Shown: piece after piece, positions 33,762-42,292 of the stretch
Numbering within the stretch: the stretch's first letter is position 1
Layout of the letters: every line of letters starts with the position of its first letter
From: Methylopila henanensis
GTDB taxonomy: Bacteria > Pseudomonadota > Alphaproteobacteria > Rhizobiales > Methylopilaceae
Reading direction: 5' to 3'
DNA length: 64,000 bases
NCBI RefSeq assembly: GCF_042681025.1
Contig: NZ_JBHUER010000010.1
Location: 186,001 to 250,000, forward strand
Program-made: the position numbers and the translations under genes
The notes under the pieces: generated by a model
What the model saw: the letters and a program-made list of their open reading frames with translations, nothing else
Told to the model about the DNA's origin: nothing
The model's database searches: none

Positions 33762-35000
33762 CTACCGCAGGGAATCGAACGTTCCGCCGACATTGCCGCG
33801 GACATCGTTCAGCCGGTCGCCATAGTTGCGCCGGCTGGCGGGATCCACGATCGCGATGGGGGCGGTGACGATCGCGCCGGCGGCGGAGCCCGCCGTCGCC
33901 GCGGCGCCCGCCGCCGCCTGCCCGACGCGCTCGCCGAGGCTGAGCTCGTTGGCGGAGATTTCCTGCCCGGCCACCAGCCGGCCGCCGATCGCCTTCACCA
34001 CCTGCGGGCTCGCCGCGAACTTGCCGTGGGCGAGCGGATCGGCGGTGCGCAGATCCGTCAGGTCGAAGGCGTCGATCTTCTGGGTCTCGAACTCGGAGCG
34101 GTAGGGCTCCGCCTTGGGATCGATCGCGCCGAGCCGCGGCACTTGCCCCGCGATCCGGCTCGACACCCTGAGCGCGGTGTCGTCGCGCGAAACGAACACC
34201 GTGAAGCGCGGCCGCCGCCCCGGCGCGCCCATTTCACCGAGCTGCTGCTTGAACACGTCGACGTCCACGTCCGGCGCCGCGAGGATGACGTTGCGGATCT
34301 TGGGCGCGATGCGGCCGTCCCGGATCGCCATCTGGCGCAGCGACTCCATCGCGAGGAAGCTGCCCATGGAGTGCGCGAGCACCGACACGTCCTTCACCTC
34401 GGGGGCGGCGGCGAGGTTCTGCAGCACCTCCTCAAGCGCGTCGCGTGAGTAGTTGGTGCTCTCGCGGTCGTAATTGTAGGCGAACAGGCTGCCGCGCGAG
34501 GGCCAAGTGAACAGCACCGGCACCGCGTCCGTCCCGCTGTCGTGGACGATCTGCGCGAAGCGGTAGACCGCGTCCTCATAGCCGTTGTTGAAGCCATGCA
34601 CGAACAGCAGCACATGCTTCTTGCGGCCGGTGGTCTCGCTGCGGAACCACGCCCGCGCCTGCTCGCGGTCCATCTGACGGGCCGCCACCGTCGAGAACTC
34701 CTTCGAGGGGTCGGCCGGAAGACGGCGGGGCCACTGGACCTCGCCGGCCTTGCGGGCGGCGTCCGGCGGTATAGACACCGAGATCTGCGTCAGCGCCAAC
34801 CGCGTGCCGCGTTCGCCCGAGAACAGCACGCCCGGCTGGACGGTGCTCTTGCGCGTCGTAGCGACCATCAGGTCGACGCGCGACGCGCCGGGCGCCTCGG
34901 CGGCCGAAGGAACCAGCACGCCCTCCGCGCGGCCCGCGCAGCCGGCGAGCCCCAGCACGAGCGCCAACGCCGCCCATTTCGCCCACTTGGCGCCCGCCAT
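33762..35000 (-). CDS. DUF900 alpha/beta-hydrolase lipoprotein
   Basis: The 412-aa protein has a lipoprotein signal (ALALVLGLAGC, lipobox LAGC, Cys21). The hydrolase domain carries HVLLFVHGFNNGYEDAVYRFAQIVHD, TWPSRGSLFAYNYDRESTNYSRDALEEVL, the nucleophile elbow AHSMGS and NVILAAPDVD, the DUF900 pattern. A low-complexity Ala/Gly tail precedes the C-terminus. It is probably a membrane-anchored esterase in the envelope; substrate unknown. Divergent from the OmpA-domain gene. Confidence 0.85.
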   Translation of the reverse strand: MAGAKWAKWAALALVLGLAGCAGRAEGVLVPSAAEAPGASRVDLMVATTRKSTVQPGVLFSGERGTRLALTQISVSIPPDAARKAGEVQWPRRLPADPSKEFSTVAARQMDREQARAWFRSETTGRKKHVLLFVHGFNNGYEDAVYRFAQIVHDSGTDAVPVLFTWPSRGSLFAYNYDRESTNYSRDALEEVLQNLAAAPEVKDVSVLAHSMGSFLAMESLRQMAIRDGRIAPKIRNVILAAPDVDVDVFKQQLGEMGAPGRRPRFTVFVSRDDTALRVSSRIAGQVPRLGAIDPKAEPYRSEFETQKIDAFDLTDLRTADPLAHGKFAASPQVVKAIGGRLVAGQEISANELSLGERVGQAAAGAAATAGSAAGAIVTAPIAIVDPASRRNYGDRLNDVRGNVGGTFDSLR

Positions 35001-35351
35001 CGTCCTGACCCCGTTTCGGCCGCGCCTGCGCGCGGTTCATGCTGCGTTCAGATCGTCTAGCTCAAATCTGAGCCCATGAGCAAAACCTGCAGCATTTCGA
35101 CCGACGCCCTCAAATCGTGAGGGAACGTTATGGCGAGTTCGAGCGTTCGGTGGAGCTAATGTCTGCATTCGACTTTGGTCAATGGCAGTCAGATACCGTT
35201 GAGCCAAGTTTGCTCCAAGGTCGAATAGCTCGGAAGCGACGCAAAAAAGCCACCATGACGGCGCTGTCCGCCGGAACTTGACTGCATCAACTGGGGCGAA
35301 CAAGGCGCGCCGCGCGCTGTGCGACGACGCCGGAAACACACAAGGCTGGTG
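35001..35351. promoter_or_regulatory. 351-bp gene-free region with EcfG-like promoter
   Basis: No convincing ORF is seen. It contains GGAAC-N17-CGTT (35122-35147), an exact match to the alphaproteobacterial general stress sigma EcfG consensus (GGAAC-N16/17-CGTT), reading toward the OmpA-domain gene, and a small hairpin CCCTCA-AATCG-TGAGGG (35107-35123) directly before it. The leader would be roughly 200 nt. GC content is lower than in neighbouring coding DNA. Confidence 0.55.
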
Positions 35352-37268
35352 ATGAAAACGACCCGACTTCTTCTCCTTGCGGGCGCCGCGCTGCCCGCTC
35401 TGGCGCTGTCCGCGCCGACGATCGCATTCGCCGACATGCGCGGAGCGACGGATCGTCCGATCGTTCTGGCGCAGTCCGACGAAGAGGGCCCACGCCGCGG
35501 CGGCGGGCGTGAGGAACGTGGCGGCGGACGTGAAGAGCGCGGCGGAGGCCGCGAGGAGCGCGGCGGCGGACGGGAACGCGCCGAGCGTCCTGAGCGGGCC
35601 GAGCGTCCCGAACGCGCGGAGCGCCCCGAACGAGCCGAACGTCCCGAACGGGCTGAACGCCCCGAGCGTACGGAGCGGCCTGAACGCGCCGAACGGCCGG
35701 ATCGCGAACAGCGCCAGCAGCAGCGTGAGCAGGCGCAGGAGCAGCGTCAGCAGGAACGCCAGCAGCAGCGTGAACAGGCCCAGGAGAAGCGCCAGCAGGA
35801 GCGACAGGAGCAGCGCGAGCAAGCTCAAGAGAAGCGCCAGCAGGAGCGTGAGCAAAAGCGCGAGCAGGCGCAGGACAAGCGCGAGGACCGGCCGGCGCGT
35901 GACGCCGAGAAGCCGGGGCTCAACCGCGCGGAACGCCTGAAGGAGTATCAGGACGAGCAGCGCGAAAAGCGGCAGGACCGCCAGCAAGACCGCGGCGAGA
36001 CCGCAGGCGACAAGCGTGACGAGCGCCGGAACGACGCGCGCGACAACGCGCAGGAGCGCCGGGAGAACCGCCAGGAGCGCCGCGAGGACGCCCGCGACGA
36101 TCGCCAGGACCGTCTGCGGGAGCTTCGCGAAGAGCGGCGCGAGAACGCTCAGGATCGCCGCGATGAGCCGCGCGATCGCCGCGACAACGCCCGCGACGAC
36201 CGTGAGGATCGTTTGCGGGAGCTGCGCGAGGATCGGCGCGACCAGGCGCGAGACGACCGTCGCGACGACCGGCGGGACCGCCGTCAGGAAGGCCGCACGG
36301 CCGATCAGGAGCGTCGCATCGAGCGGCTCGAGCAGCGGATCCGCGAGGAGCGCCGCGAGGACCGCGCCGACCGGCGCGACGAGCGGATCGACCGGCTGCG
36401 CGACCAGCGCCGCGAACGCCGCGACGGCGACCGGATCATCATCACCGAAGGCGACCGCACGATCATTCGTGAGGGCGGGCGCACCTACATCCGCCGCGAC
36501 GAGGGCCTGCGCTTCCGCGACGGCTCCCGCGACTGGCGCGAGGAGCGCCGCGGCTCGGAGACGGTGCGCATCTCGGTCCGTCCCGACGGGTCGGAGATCT
36601 ACACCTACGTGGACGACGACGGCCGCCTGCTGCGCCGCAGCCGCCGCTACCGCGGCGAGGAGGTCGTGCTGATCGACAACCGTCCGCGCGGCGGCTTCCG
36701 CGGTGGGGCCTTCGTGCCGCTCGACCTGCCGCCGCCGGTGATCGAGATTCCGCGCGAGGAGTACATCGTCGACGCGGACGAGGCCTCCTACGGCCAGATC
36801 GAAAGGGCGTTCACCGCGCCGCCGGTGCGCAAGCTCGAGCGCAAGTACACGCTCGACGAGGTGCGCTACAACCCGCCGCTTCGTGAAAGCGTGCGCAGCG
36901 TCGATCTCGACTCGATCACCTTCGACACCGGCTCGTGGGAGGTCCGCGACGACCAGATCACGAAGCTCGAGAACATCGGCCTCGCCATGGAGGACGCGGT
37001 CAAGAAGGACCCGAAGACGATCTTCATGATCGAGGGCCACACCGACGCCGTGGGATCGGACGACGACAACCTGTCGCTTTCCGACCGGCGCGCGGAGTCC
37101 GTGGCCTCGGTGCTGACGAAGTACTTCAACGTGCCCGCCGAGAACCTGACGACGCAGGGCTACGGCGAGCAGTACCTCAAGGTGAAGACGGACGGCCCGG
37201 AGGAGCGCAACCGCCGCGTCGCGATCCGCAACATCACGCCGCTGCTGCAGACCAGCTCGGCGGACTGA
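35352..37268 (+). CDS. Charged-repeat protein with C-terminal OmpA peptidoglycan-binding domain
   Basis: The 638-aa protein has a Sec signal peptide (MKTTRLLLLAGAALPALALS, cleavage after IAFA, near residue 27), four GGGREER units (50-80), about nine PERAER hexads (83-128), a Gln/Arg/Glu-rich region predicted to be a long charged helix (131 to about 370), and a C-terminal OmpA-like domain with ITFDTGSWEVRDDQ, IEGHTDAVGSDDDNLSLSDRRAESVASVL and DGPEERNRRVAI. It should bind peptidoglycan and extend a rigid charged rod through the periplasm. ATG 35352 gives the signal peptide. Preceded by an EcfG-type promoter and followed by a strong terminator, so a single-gene, probably stress-regulated unit. 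Confidence 0.85.
   Translation: MKTTRLLLLAGAALPALALSAPTIAFADMRGATDRPIVLAQSDEEGPRRGGGREERGGGREERGGGREERGGGRERAERPERAERPERAERPERAERPERAERPERTERPERAERPDREQRQQQREQAQEQRQQERQQQREQAQEKRQQERQEQREQAQEKRQQEREQKREQAQDKREDRPARDAEKPGLNRAERLKEYQDEQREKRQDRQQDRGETAGDKRDERRNDARDNAQERRENRQERREDARDDRQDRLRELREERRENAQDRRDEPRDRRDNARDDREDRLRELREDRRDQARDDRRDDRRDRRQEGRTADQERRIERLEQRIREERREDRADRRDERIDRLRDQRRERRDGDRIIITEGDRTIIREGGRTYIRRDEGLRFRDGSRDWREERRGSETVRISVRPDGSEIYTYVDDDGRLLRRSRRYRGEEVVLIDNRPRGGFRGGAFVPLDLPPPVIEIPREEYIVDADEASYGQIERAFTAPPVRKLERKYTLDEVRYNPPLRESVRSVDLDSITFDTGSWEVRDDQITKLENIGLAMEDAVKKDPKTIFMIEGHTDAVGSDDDNLSLSDRRAESVASVLTKYFNVPAENLTTQGYGEQYLKVKTDGPEERNRRVAIRNITPLLQTSSAD
35500..35700 (+). repeat. In-frame tandem repeats (GGGREER and PERAER codons)
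   Basis: 21-bp units encoding GGGREER (35500-35590) pass into 18-bp units encoding PERAER (35580-35700). Third positions vary (CGT/CGC/CGG, CCT/CCC) while the residues are constant, showing selection on the protein. Replication slippage could change copy number. Confidence 0.85.
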
Positions 37269-37307
37269 TGCGACGTCGGGGCAGCGGCCCCGACCGCAAC
37301 GAGACGA

Positions 37308-37341
37308 GGCGCGCCGGCTTCCCCGCCGGCGCGCCTTTTTT
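37308..37341 (+). terminator. Rho-independent terminator after the OmpA-domain gene
   Basis: GGCGCGCCGGC pairs perfectly with GCCGGCGCGCC across a 6-nt loop and is followed by TTTTTT, 40 bp after the stop. Confidence 0.95.
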
Positions 37342-37482
37342 GTCCATGCCCGCCACGCAGGCGAAATTGCGGCGAGATGACGTCCCGCCTGCTGGTTGCG
37401 CCAACATCGCGCCCTAAGCTCACGTGGTAACGCAGCCGCCGACGCAGATGTGAACGGCCGGACAAGGGGAGCTTCGAGCACG

Positions 37483-38880
37483 ATGACCGCAAGCGACGTC
37501 GCCGCAGGCCGGGGAGCGGACGGAGAACCGACCCTCGATCGTTCCGTCACGCTGTTCCAGATAACGCTCTACGGCCTCGGCTCGATGCTGGGCGCCGGCA
37601 TCTACGGCCTGATCGGGCAGGCCGCCGGCCAGCTCGGCTCCGCGGTGTGGATGGCCTTCGTGGTCTCCATGATCGCCGCCATGCTGACCGGCCTGTCCTA
37701 CGCCAACGTGGTGTCGCGGCATCCGAAGGCGGGCGGCGCGGCCTATGTGACCCAGCGCGCCTACGGAATTCCGCTCCTGTCCTACGTCGTCGGCCTCGCC
37801 GTGGTGTGCTCGGGCCTGACCTCGATCGCCACCCAGTCGAACGTTGTGGCGGCGAGCGTGCAGAAGCTGCTCGGGCTCACCGCCATTCCCGTCTGGATCC
37901 TCGCCTTCGGCTTCCTGCTGCTGATCGCCGGCATCCTGCTGCGCGGGATCAAGGAGTCGATGTGGTTCAACGTGCTCTGCACCATCATCGAGGCCTCCGG
38001 CCTGCTGCTGGTGATCGCGGTCTCCGTCAGCTACTGGGGAACCAACCCGCTGATCGAGTTCCCCCCGGAGGCGAGCCACAACGGCGAGCTCGGAACCATC
38101 GCGATCCTCGTCATGCAGGGCGCGGTGCTGACCTTCTTCTCCTTCATCGGCTTCGAGGACATGCTGAACGTGTCCGAGGAGTGCAAGGACGCGAGCCGCA
38201 ACGTGCCGCTGGCGATCATCCTCGCCATGATCGGCGCCACCATCATCTACATGGCGGTCGCGATCTCGGCGGTGTCCGTGATGCACTACAGCGAACTCCC
38301 CTCAGAGCTCGCGCTGGTCGAGGTGGTGAAGCGCGCGGCGCCCTGGTTCCCGCCGATCATCCTGTCGGTCGTCACCATCTTCGCGGTGTCGAACACGGCG
38401 CTCGTCAACTGGATCATGGGTTCGCGCCTGCTCTACGGCATGTCGAAGCAGGGGCTGATGCCGCCGGTCCTCGGCAAGGTGCATCCCACCCGCCGCACAC
38501 CCCATGTCGCCATCCTGACCCTGCTCGTGATCTGCGCCGTGCTGTCGCTGCTCGGCGACATCAAGGCGCTGGCGCAGGCGACGGTGCTCCTGCTGCTCAC
38601 CGTGTTCACCGTGGTGAACGTCGCGCTGATCGTGCTGAAGAAGCGGCCGGGCGAGAAGCCGGGCCGCTTCGAGGTGCCGATCATCGTGCCCTATCTCGGC
38701 GCGGCGGTGTGCGCGACGCTGATCGTCGTCCGCCTGTTCCAGTCGGGCGGGTTCGCGGCTCCGGCCATCGCCTTCGGCCTGATCGCCGTGATCGCGGCGC
38801 TCTACTTCGTGACGGGCGCCGGCAAGGACCAGGAACGCCTGCAGCGCTTCATCGCTCAGGAAGAAGCGGCCGAGGCGTGA
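37483..38880 (+). CDS. APC family amino acid permease
   Basis: The 465-aa protein has about 12 hydrophobic segments and the APC N-terminal motif ITLYGLGSMLGAGIYGLIGQAAGQ (unwound TM1 Gly pattern), plus SFIGFEDMLNVSEECKDASRNVPLAI in TM6-7. It imports amino acids or a related amine by H+ or other cation coupling; the substrate is not readable. ATG 37483 has a GGGGAG 13 nt upstream. It is followed 19 bp later by the lipid-kinase gene. Confidence 0.85.
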   Translation: MTASDVAAGRGADGEPTLDRSVTLFQITLYGLGSMLGAGIYGLIGQAAGQLGSAVWMAFVVSMIAAMLTGLSYANVVSRHPKAGGAAYVTQRAYGIPLLSYVVGLAVVCSGLTSIATQSNVVAASVQKLLGLTAIPVWILAFGFLLLIAGILLRGIKESMWFNVLCTIIEASGLLLVIAVSVSYWGTNPLIEFPPEASHNGELGTIAILVMQGAVLTFFSFIGFEDMLNVSEECKDASRNVPLAIILAMIGATIIYMAVAISAVSVMHYSELPSELALVEVVKRAAPWFPPIILSVVTIFAVSNTALVNWIMGSRLLYGMSKQGLMPPVLGKVHPTRRTPHVAILTLLVICAVLSLLGDIKALAQATVLLLLTVFTVVNVALIVLKKRPGEKPGRFEVPIIVPYLGAAVCATLIVVRLFQSGGFAAPAIAFGLIAVIAALYFVTGAGKDQERLQRFIAQEEAAEA

Positions 38881-38899
38881 GGCCCGCAGGGAAGATCGC

Positions 38900-39856
38900 G
38901 TGAAGGTCGCGCTCGTCGTCAACCGCTCAGCGGGCGCGCTCCTCGGCCGGGCCGATCCGGCCGAGGAGATCGCGGAAAAGCTCGCCGCGGCGGGCTTCGA
39001 GGTGGGCGCTGTCTCGGACGGCGACGCCTCGGACGTTGTAGAGCGGATGGAGCACGCGCGCGACCTGCCGGTCGACGCGATCGTCACCGCAGGCGGCGAC
39101 GGCACGGTCGCCGCCGCCGCCCAGCTTCTCGCCGGCACGGACAAGGCGCTCGCCGCCCTGCCCTTCGGCACCATGAACCTGCTCGCCAAGGACCTCGGGC
39201 TGCCGCTTGAGCTCGACGCGGCGATCGCCGCGATGGCCGCCGGCGAGACGCGCGCGATCGACATCGGCGAGGTCAACGGCCACGTCTTCCTGTGCAACTC
39301 CATGCTCGGCCTGCCCTCGCGCCTCGCCGAGCGGCGCGAGAAGAGCCGCGAGCACATGGGCGCGCTTGGCTGGTGGCGGCTGTTCGCGGCCGGTCTCAAG
39401 GGGCTCTACCGCTACCCGCCGATGCGGATCGGCCTCGACCTCGGCGATGGACCGACGGCGCTCCGCTCCAAGGCGATCGTGGTCGCCAACAACGCGTATG
39501 ACGAAGGCTTCGGCCACGTGCTCACGCGATCGCATCTCGACCGCGGCGAGCTCGTCCTCTACGCCACGAGGCGTCTCAGCGTCTGGCCGCTCGTGCGCCT
39601 GTCGGTGCGCATGGCGCTCGGGACATGGACGAAGGACGTCGACCTCGAAACCCACTACGTCCGCGAGCTGCAGGTGACGAGCCGCCGCCGGCTGCTGCGG
39701 GTGATGAACGACGGGGAGACCATGTTGCTCAAGCCGCCGCTCCATTACGTGATCCGTCCGCTGGCGCTCAAGGTGCTCGCGCCCCGCCTCGCCTCCGCCG
39801 CGGCGCCGGGCGACGCCGCCCTCTCCGCGCGGGAGCCGGCCGAGGGCGCGGCGTGA
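38900..39856 (+). CDS. Diacylglycerol/lipid kinase-family protein
   Basis: The 318-aa protein has VVNRSAGAL at the N-terminus, the nucleotide-binding TAGGDGTVAAAAQ (about 62-74) and LPFGTMNLLAKDLGLP, the DAGK_cat pattern, and a C-terminal beta domain (DGETMLLKPPLHYVIRPLALKVLAP). It is likely to phosphorylate a diacylglycerol- or sphingoid-type lipid. GTG 38900 start. Its stop overlaps the metallophosphoesterase start (GTGA). Confidence 0.87.
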   Translation: MKVALVVNRSAGALLGRADPAEEIAEKLAAAGFEVGAVSDGDASDVVERMEHARDLPVDAIVTAGGDGTVAAAAQLLAGTDKALAALPFGTMNLLAKDLGLPLELDAAIAAMAAGETRAIDIGEVNGHVFLCNSMLGLPSRLAERREKSREHMGALGWWRLFAAGLKGLYRYPPMRIGLDLGDGPTALRSKAIVVANNAYDEGFGHVLTRSHLDRGELVLYATRRLSVWPLVRLSVRMALGTWTKDVDLETHYVRELQVTSRRRLLRVMNDGETMLLKPPLHYVIRPLALKVLAPRLASAAAPGDAALSAREPAEGAA

Positions 39857-40731
39857 CCCGCCTCGTCCACATGTCCGACATCCACTTCGAACGTGTCGAT
39901 CCGGTCGTGGTGGAGGCGCTCCGGGCGGAGATCAACGCCGATCCGCCGGACCTGATCATCGTCTCGGGCGACCTGACCCAGCACGCCTATCGCCACGAGT
40001 ACCGCGCCGCCGGCGCCTTCCTGCGCAGCCTGAACGCGCCCGTGCTCGCCGTGCCCGGCAATCACGACATCACCTACATCCACCTCGCCCAGCGCTTTCT
40101 CGACCCCTACGCCCGCTGGCGGCGCTTCATATCGCGCGAGATCGAGCCGACCTGGACGGACGACACCGTGGCGGTGGTCGGGCTCAACACCGCGCGCCGC
40201 ATGGCCTGGGGCTTCGACTGGTCCAAGGGCCGGTTCGGGCTCCGCCAGCTCCACCGGCTGAACAAGCGCTTCGAGGCGCTGCCGAAGGAGCTGTTCCGGA
40301 TCGTGGTGGCGCACCATCCGCTGCACGCGCCGGAACACGCGCCCGATCTCGACATCGTGGGCCGCGCGGACGAGGCGCTCGCCTGCTTCCGGAAGAACGG
40401 CGTCGGGCTGGTGCTCGCGGGCCACCTGCACCGGGGATATGTCCACGCCCACGAGATCGCGCAGGAGGGGCTGCCGCCGCTGCTGGTGATCCAGGCCTCC
40501 ACCGCCACCTCGACGCGGCTGCGCGGCGAGCCCAACGCCTATCACCGGCTGGAGGTCGACAAGTCCGGCACAGTCGCGCTCGAAGTGCGCGCCTGGGACG
40601 GGCGCGCGTGGCGTCAGGTCGCCACCCGCGAGCAGGGCGCGCGCAGGCCGAAGGACGAGCCGGGCGACTTCCACCGGCCGCAGGTGGTCGAGGTCGCCGG
40701 CCGAGAGAACGCCCCGGCCGGGCTGGGGTGA
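39853..40731 (+). CDS. Metallophosphoesterase (calcineurin-like), Icc-type
   Basis: The 292-aa protein has the five metallophosphoesterase blocks: MSDIHFE, VSGDLTQ, PGNHDITY, VVAHHPLH and LAGHLHRGY. It hydrolyses a phosphodiester or phosphomonoester with two metals. GTG 39853 overlaps the lipid-kinase stop, so the two are made together and may turn over the same phospholipid-related compound. A second protein of this type lies at 57415. Confidence 0.88.
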   Translation: MTRLVHMSDIHFERVDPVVVEALRAEINADPPDLIIVSGDLTQHAYRHEYRAAGAFLRSLNAPVLAVPGNHDITYIHLAQRFLDPYARWRRFISREIEPTWTDDTVAVVGLNTARRMAWGFDWSKGRFGLRQLHRLNKRFEALPKELFRIVVAHHPLHAPEHAPDLDIVGRADEALACFRKNGVGLVLAGHLHRGYVHAHEIAQEGLPPLLVIQASTATSTRLRGEPNAYHRLEVDKSGTVALEVRAWDGRAWRQVATREQGARRPKDEPGDFHRPQVVEVAGRENAPAGLG

Positions 40732-40767
40732 CGCGCCGCGGCGACGGCGGCCGCTGAGGCGGTAGCC

Positions 40768-41256
40768 CTACGCCGCGCCGGCCCCGCCCAGCCTGCGAAG
40801 ACGAGCCACCTGCAACGTCAGGCCGACGAGCAGCGCGATGAGCAGGCCGCCCTGCGCTCCAAGCAGCAGCGGAGCATGCGGGTCCGTCACGAAAGGATGG
40901 CCGTCCGGCACGCGCCGCAGCACCTCCGTCACCGTCGGCAGAAACAGCAGGAACGCCGTCAGGCTCAGGCTGATCGTCTCGACATAGGCCTTCGCTTTCG
41001 CGGACGCCGGGAGACGGTTCGCGCCGTAGCCGACGAAAAGAAGCAGCAACGTCGCCGCGCCGAGCCCGTAGCCGACCGGATCGCGCGTGACCAGAAAGAC
41101 CGTGGCGGCGCCGATGAACATCGAGACGAAGTAGACGGCGCCGAGCTTTGAATGCGGCGTGATCCTGCCATGCCGCGCAAACATGTACAGGGCGATCGGA
41201 ATGGCGGGCAGGCTGCCGAGCGTATGCGCCCAGCCGAGCGGAGAGATCCCGAACAT
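40768..41256 (-). CDS. DUF2306-like small multi-spanning membrane protein
   Basis: The 162-aa protein has four hydrophobic segments (WAHTLGSLPAIPIALYMFA, LGAVYFVSMFIGAATVFLV, YGLGAATLLLLFVGYGA, ISLSLTAFLLFLPTV) and a HSKLGAVYF stretch resembling DUF2306/YvlB-like proteins. Function unknown. It lies downstream of a TetR gene on the same strand; an operator matching the TetR autoregulatory site is 85 bp upstream of its ATG, so it is the probable TetR target. Confidence 0.65.
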   Translation of the reverse strand: MFGISPLGWAHTLGSLPAIPIALYMFARHGRITPHSKLGAVYFVSMFIGAATVFLVTRDPVGYGLGAATLLLLFVGYGANRLPASAKAKAYVETISLSLTAFLLFLPTVTEVLRRVPDGHPFVTDPHAPLLLGAQGGLLIALLVGLTLQVARLRRLGGAGAA

Positions 41257-41340
41257 GCGTATGTCCTTCCTCTGATGATGGCGGCGACGCCGCCATGGGC
41301 GGACGCTCGCGGAAGCGCGGCGTCCTCTGTGAAACCAAGT

Positions 41341-41358
41341 CTACCTACTGATCGGTAG
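41341..41358. promoter_or_regulatory. TetR operator, site 1 (upstream of DUF2306-like gene)
   Basis: CTACCTACTGATCGGTAG; its arm CTACC/GGTAG is inverted and, read from the other strand, it agrees with site 2 in CTAC and AGTAGGTAG. Probable operator controlling the 40768 gene. Confidence 0.65.
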
Positions 41359-41396
41359 ACAACGGAGACGCAGACGCCCCCTCCTGCAAGCCGGCC

Positions 41397-41981
41397 TCAG
41401 GCTTGAACCATGAGGCGCTCCAGTGCCGGACGGGTGACGACGCCGAACATCCCCGGGTCGCCGTAGGCGCGGGCCGAAAGCATGGCACCATGGACGAGAG
41501 CCATGAGCGCTTCGGCCTCCGCCCCGGCGGAACCGGTCAGTTTGAGCGCGCCCTGCCGCGCGCCGCGTTCCAGAACCGAGGTCAGCCACGCCGAAAGCGC
41601 CCGGAAATGCGCCCGGACCTCGCTCGCGATCTCCTCCGGCAGGATCGGAATTTCGCTGGCGAGCAGCGCGCACACGCAGAACGGCGCGCTCGCGTCGGCG
41701 ATGCAGGCGTCCCAGTGGCCGACATAGGCCCGGAGCTGATCTGCCGGATCGGGAACGCTCCGCTCCAGGTCGGCGATCCCGGCCTCGACCTCGGCGCGGT
41801 AGCGGACGACGAGCGTCCGGACCAGTTCCGCCTTGCTCGGAAAGTGATGGTGAATGCTGGCGTTGCGGATGCCGACCACCTTGGCGATGTCGGCGTAGCT
41901 GAAGCCCTTGTACCCGCCCGCCAGGATCAGCGAGCGCGCGCATGTCAGGATGTCGTCGGAGGTGGTCGAAGAGCTAGCCAT
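41397..41981 (-). CDS. TetR family regulator
   Basis: The 194-aa protein has an N-terminal TetR helix-turn-helix (about residues 10-56: ILTCARSLILAGGYKGFSYADIAKVVG, then ASIHHHFPSKAELV) and a C-terminal ligand domain with Cys-containing FCVCALLASE. The effector is unknown. Its ATG (41981) has an operator-like palindrome starting 9 bp upstream, fitting autorepression. Confidence 0.85.
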   Translation of the reverse strand: MASSSTTSDDILTCARSLILAGGYKGFSYADIAKVVGIRNASIHHHFPSKAELVRTLVVRYRAEVEAGIADLERSVPDPADQLRAYVGHWDACIADASAPFCVCALLASEIPILPEEIASEVRAHFRALSAWLTSVLERGARQGALKLTGSAGAEAEALMALVHGAMLSARAYGDPGMFGVVTRPALERLMVQA

Positions 41982-41989
41982 ACGTCTTC

Positions 41990-42007
41990 CTACATACTAG
42001 TAGGTAG
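41990..42007. promoter_or_regulatory. TetR operator, site 2 (autoregulatory)
   Basis: CTACATACTAGTAGGTAG, an inverted repeat (CTAC-TACTAGTA-GTAG core), placed 9 to 26 bp upstream of the TetR start, where it would cover the promoter. Confidence 0.7.
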
Positions 42008-42104
42008 TCGGTCAAGTTGAACCTGCCGGCGGTGACCTTGAGCGGCGACATCCCCAGATCGGGGGCGACGACGGTCGACCGACGGAAACAGTCACGGGGT
42101 CCAG

Positions 42105-42254
42105 ATGAACGTCAGGCTTTTCGCGTATGTCGCCGCCTTCCTGACGAACCTTTTGGCGGCGATGTGTATCGCGCCGTCCGTGGTCGATGTCATCGCGCGG
42201 GATCGCTGCCTCGACGCCGGGGGCGCTTGGCGGGACGGCCGCTGCGAGCATTGA
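42105..42254 (+). CDS. Small membrane-anchored or secreted protein
   Basis: The 49-aa ORF has a hydrophobic N-terminal stretch (LFAYVAAFLTNLLAAMCIA) and a C-terminal CLDAGGAWRDGRCEH motif, in which two Cys frame an aromatic turn, seen in many small alphaproteobacterial envelope proteins. It lies 38 bp upstream of prfC. Identification rests on this pattern. Confidence 0.6.
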   Translation: MNVRLFAYVAAFLTNLLAAMCIAPSVVDVIARDRCLDAGGAWRDGRCEH

Positions 42255-42292
42255 ACTTGCCCCGCGGCGTCTTTTCGCTCACACCGCCCGCC

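Noticed and set aside
35480..35720. Short regular repeats resembling a CRISPR array
   Set aside because: Units are contiguous, in frame and without unique spacers; they encode GGGREER and PERAER.
35037..37550. Antisense open frame of about 837 codons opposite the OmpA-domain gene
   Set aside because: It is a by-product of the GAG/CGC-rich repeats, giving leucine/alanine runs with no domain, and the plus-strand protein has a signal peptide, repeats under protein selection and an OmpA domain.
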